Positions 5,523 through 6,368 of a stretch of 6,368 nt of DNA are shown piece by piece. Source of the DNA: an uncultured Collinsella sp. (GTDB lineage: Bacteria > Actinomycetota > Coriobacteriia > Coriobacteriales > Coriobacteriaceae); assembly GCA_900550595.1 (NCBI GenBank), contig URTB01000081.1:1-6368 (forward strand), read 5' to 3'. The notes below the pieces were generated by a model. It saw only the letters and a list, made by a program, of their open reading frames with translations. It searched no databases and was not told where the DNA came from. Position numbers and translations under genes: made by a program. Each line of letters starts with the position of its first letter. The stretch's first letter is position 1.

Positions 5523-6203
5523 TTAGAACCGTGCGATCTGGTGGGTCAGCAAACCCGTCGGAACCTGCGGTGCGCCGCCGGCAACCTGCGCGGCGGGGAA
5601 TAACGCGGCAACGGTAAAGTTGAACGGCTCTTTGCCCGTGTAGGCGCCGGCTGCGCGGGCTTCGTCTGCCAGGAGCTGCGCCGCCCCTGCTAGCGCGGCA
5701 GCATAGGTGGGGTCGTCTGCCGGCGTCGGCTCCGGTGCCTGGTCGAGCATGGCTCGGATGGCGGCAACGGCGTCCTCGCGCTTGACCTCCCACACACGGT
5801 GCGTAATGCCGGCGGGGTCGGTGACGGCATAGAGCGACGCGCCCTCTTTGGCGGCACCGAGGATGATATCCATGACGGGCGAGGCTTCGTAGGCGAGCGA
5901 CACGGGGCGCGGCTGCACCTTAAGCTCGGCGATTGTACGGGCGGCTGCGGCCGCATCTGCGGAGGGCGCGTCGTCGCCCGTCAGTACACCGACCGGGCAA
6001 ATTGCCACAACGCCCGTTACGCGTCCCGGCTCTCCCGAACACTCGTACACGTAATACGCTGCGCCCGGATCCTTGAGCATGAGCCCATCGGCAATCGCGC
6101 CGCGCAGGGCGTCGTTGCCGCTCAGGATGCCGCCCATCTGCGGCAGCGCTTCGAGCACGCGGTCCTGAGCTGGGCGGATGCAGGGAAACGGAAGTGCTTT
6201 CAT
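5523..6203 (-). CDS. short, divergent DUF1015-family protein
   Basis: The 226-residue product resembles the N-terminal half of DUF1015 proteins (COG4198), which are normally about 400 residues. Resemblances in order are MKALPFPCIRPA at the start (family: IRPFxAIRP), YYVYECSGEPGRVTGVVA at 50-67 (family: FYIYRQxxxGRxQTGxVA), TDPAGITHRVWEV at 128-140 (family: DDGxxHxxWxI) and GKEPFNFTVAALFPAAQV at 190-207 (family: GxExxNYFLAVLFPxxQL). Three hallmark blocks seem lost: the early LPYDV (here LPQMG), the TRxxKExDRxxH block, and the YIADGHHR block (here about 156-168, APEPTPADDPTYA). The protein ends soon after the LFP block. The function of the family is unknown to me; absence of its conserved polar motifs suggests a changed or lost activity. 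The ATG at 6203-6201 has AGGA at 6213-6210. It lies 39 bases after a probable upstream gene and may share its transcript. Confidence 0.7.
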   Translation of the reverse strand: MKALPFPCIRPAQDRVLEALPQMGGILSGNDALRGAIADGLMLKDPGAAYYVYECSGEPGRVTGVVAICPVGVLTGDDAPSADAAAAARTIAELKVQPRPVSLAYEASPVMDIILGAAKEGASLYAVTDPAGITHRVWEVKREDAVAAIRAMLDQAPEPTPADDPTYAAALAGAAQLLADEARAAGAYTGKEPFNFTVAALFPAAQVAGGAPQVPTGLLTHQIARF

Positions 6204-6242
6204 GGGCGGTCCTAACGTGCGAGTCGGTTTGTTCGTGGCTTA

Positions 6243-6327
6243 TTATGCCCCAACTTGGCCGCTTGCGCTCCAGAGCGTGTTGTCGGCAAGTGCGATGAGC
6301 ACGTTCTGGCAGCGAACGATATCGGCA
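6243..6327 (-). CDS. probable C-terminal end of an unidentified protein, cut by the contig end
   Basis: A minus-strand frame is open from the last genomic base (about 6327) for 27 codons to a TAA at 6245-6243. It reads ADIVRCQNVLIALADN at the start and ends SASGQVGA. By my count 19 of 27 codons end in G or C, and the composition is protein-like, unlike the other two frames. The stop lies 39 bases before the DUF1015-like start, as expected for genes in one operon. The fragment is too short to name; a 27-codon open stretch could also arise by chance. Confidence 0.45.
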
Positions 6328-6368
6328 CTGTCTCTTATACACATCTCCGAGCCCACGAGACCGGAGCC
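6328..6368. other. Illumina Nextera adapter plus partial i7 index (assembly artefact)
   Basis: Bases 6328-6346 read CTGTCTCTTATACACATCT, the 19-bp Tn5 mosaic end used in Nextera libraries, and 6347-6361 read CCGAGCCCACGAGAC, the constant read-2 adapter part. The last seven bases, CGGAGCC, fit the beginning of an i7 index (CGGAGCCT, Nextera N720 as I remember it). None of this is genomic. It must be trimmed, and the ATG it provides at 6342-6340 on the minus strand, giving a protein starting MYKRQ, is false. Confidence 0.98.

Noticed and set aside
5920..6342. Minus-strand 140-codon frame beginning MYKRQ
   Set aside because: Its start codon and first residues come from the Nextera adapter, and the rest overlaps the DUF1015-like gene in the wrong frame.

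Overview
The window looks like a short metagenomic or draft-assembly contig from a high-G+C (roughly 60% by eye) Gram-positive gut bacterium. Overall protein character, codon use and strong AAGGAG-type ribosome binding sites suggest a coriobacterium such as Collinsella. That assignment is an inference from recognition, not from a marker gene. The last 41 bases are not genomic: they are an Illumina Nextera transposase adapter followed by what appears to be part of an i7 index. True genomic sequence therefore ends near 6327.

Layout: (1) 1-688, minus strand, the N-terminal part of a DnaQ/DEDD-type 3'-5' exonuclease running off the left edge. (2) 689-860, a divergent intergenic region with a 20-bp near-palindrome, a plausible promoter and an 18-bp direct repeat spaced 30 bp apart. 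(3) 861-1955, plus strand, a putative heavy-metal (probably manganese) exporter with a very His-rich cytoplasmic loop. (4) 1956-2122, two intrinsic terminators back to back between convergent genes. (5) 3208-2123, minus strand, a two-gene unit in which an HdeD/DUF308-like membrane protein is followed without any gap by a YaiI/YqxD (DUF188) protein. (6) 3444-4115, plus strand, a nitroreductase-family protein whose promoter region carries a 19-bp sequence very close to the DtxR/IdeR iron box. (7) 4148-4182, a perfect 13-bp hairpin in the gap before the next gene. (8) 4198-5395, plus strand, two tandem paralogous histidine phosphatases. (9) 5441-5478, a terminator hairpin. (10) 6203-5523, minus strand, a short and degenerate DUF1015-type protein, preceded by a probable gene end (6327-6243) cut by the adapter.

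Functionally this is mostly ordinary chromosomal sequence: metal export, a flavin oxidoreductase, phosphatases and nucleic-acid-related enzymes. There is no transposase, phage gene, CRISPR array, RNA gene or defence system visible. The points most worth following are the two different metalloregulator-like palindromes (upstream of the metal exporter and of the nitroreductase), the degenerate half-length DUF1015 protein, and the adapter contamination, which creates a false protein start.
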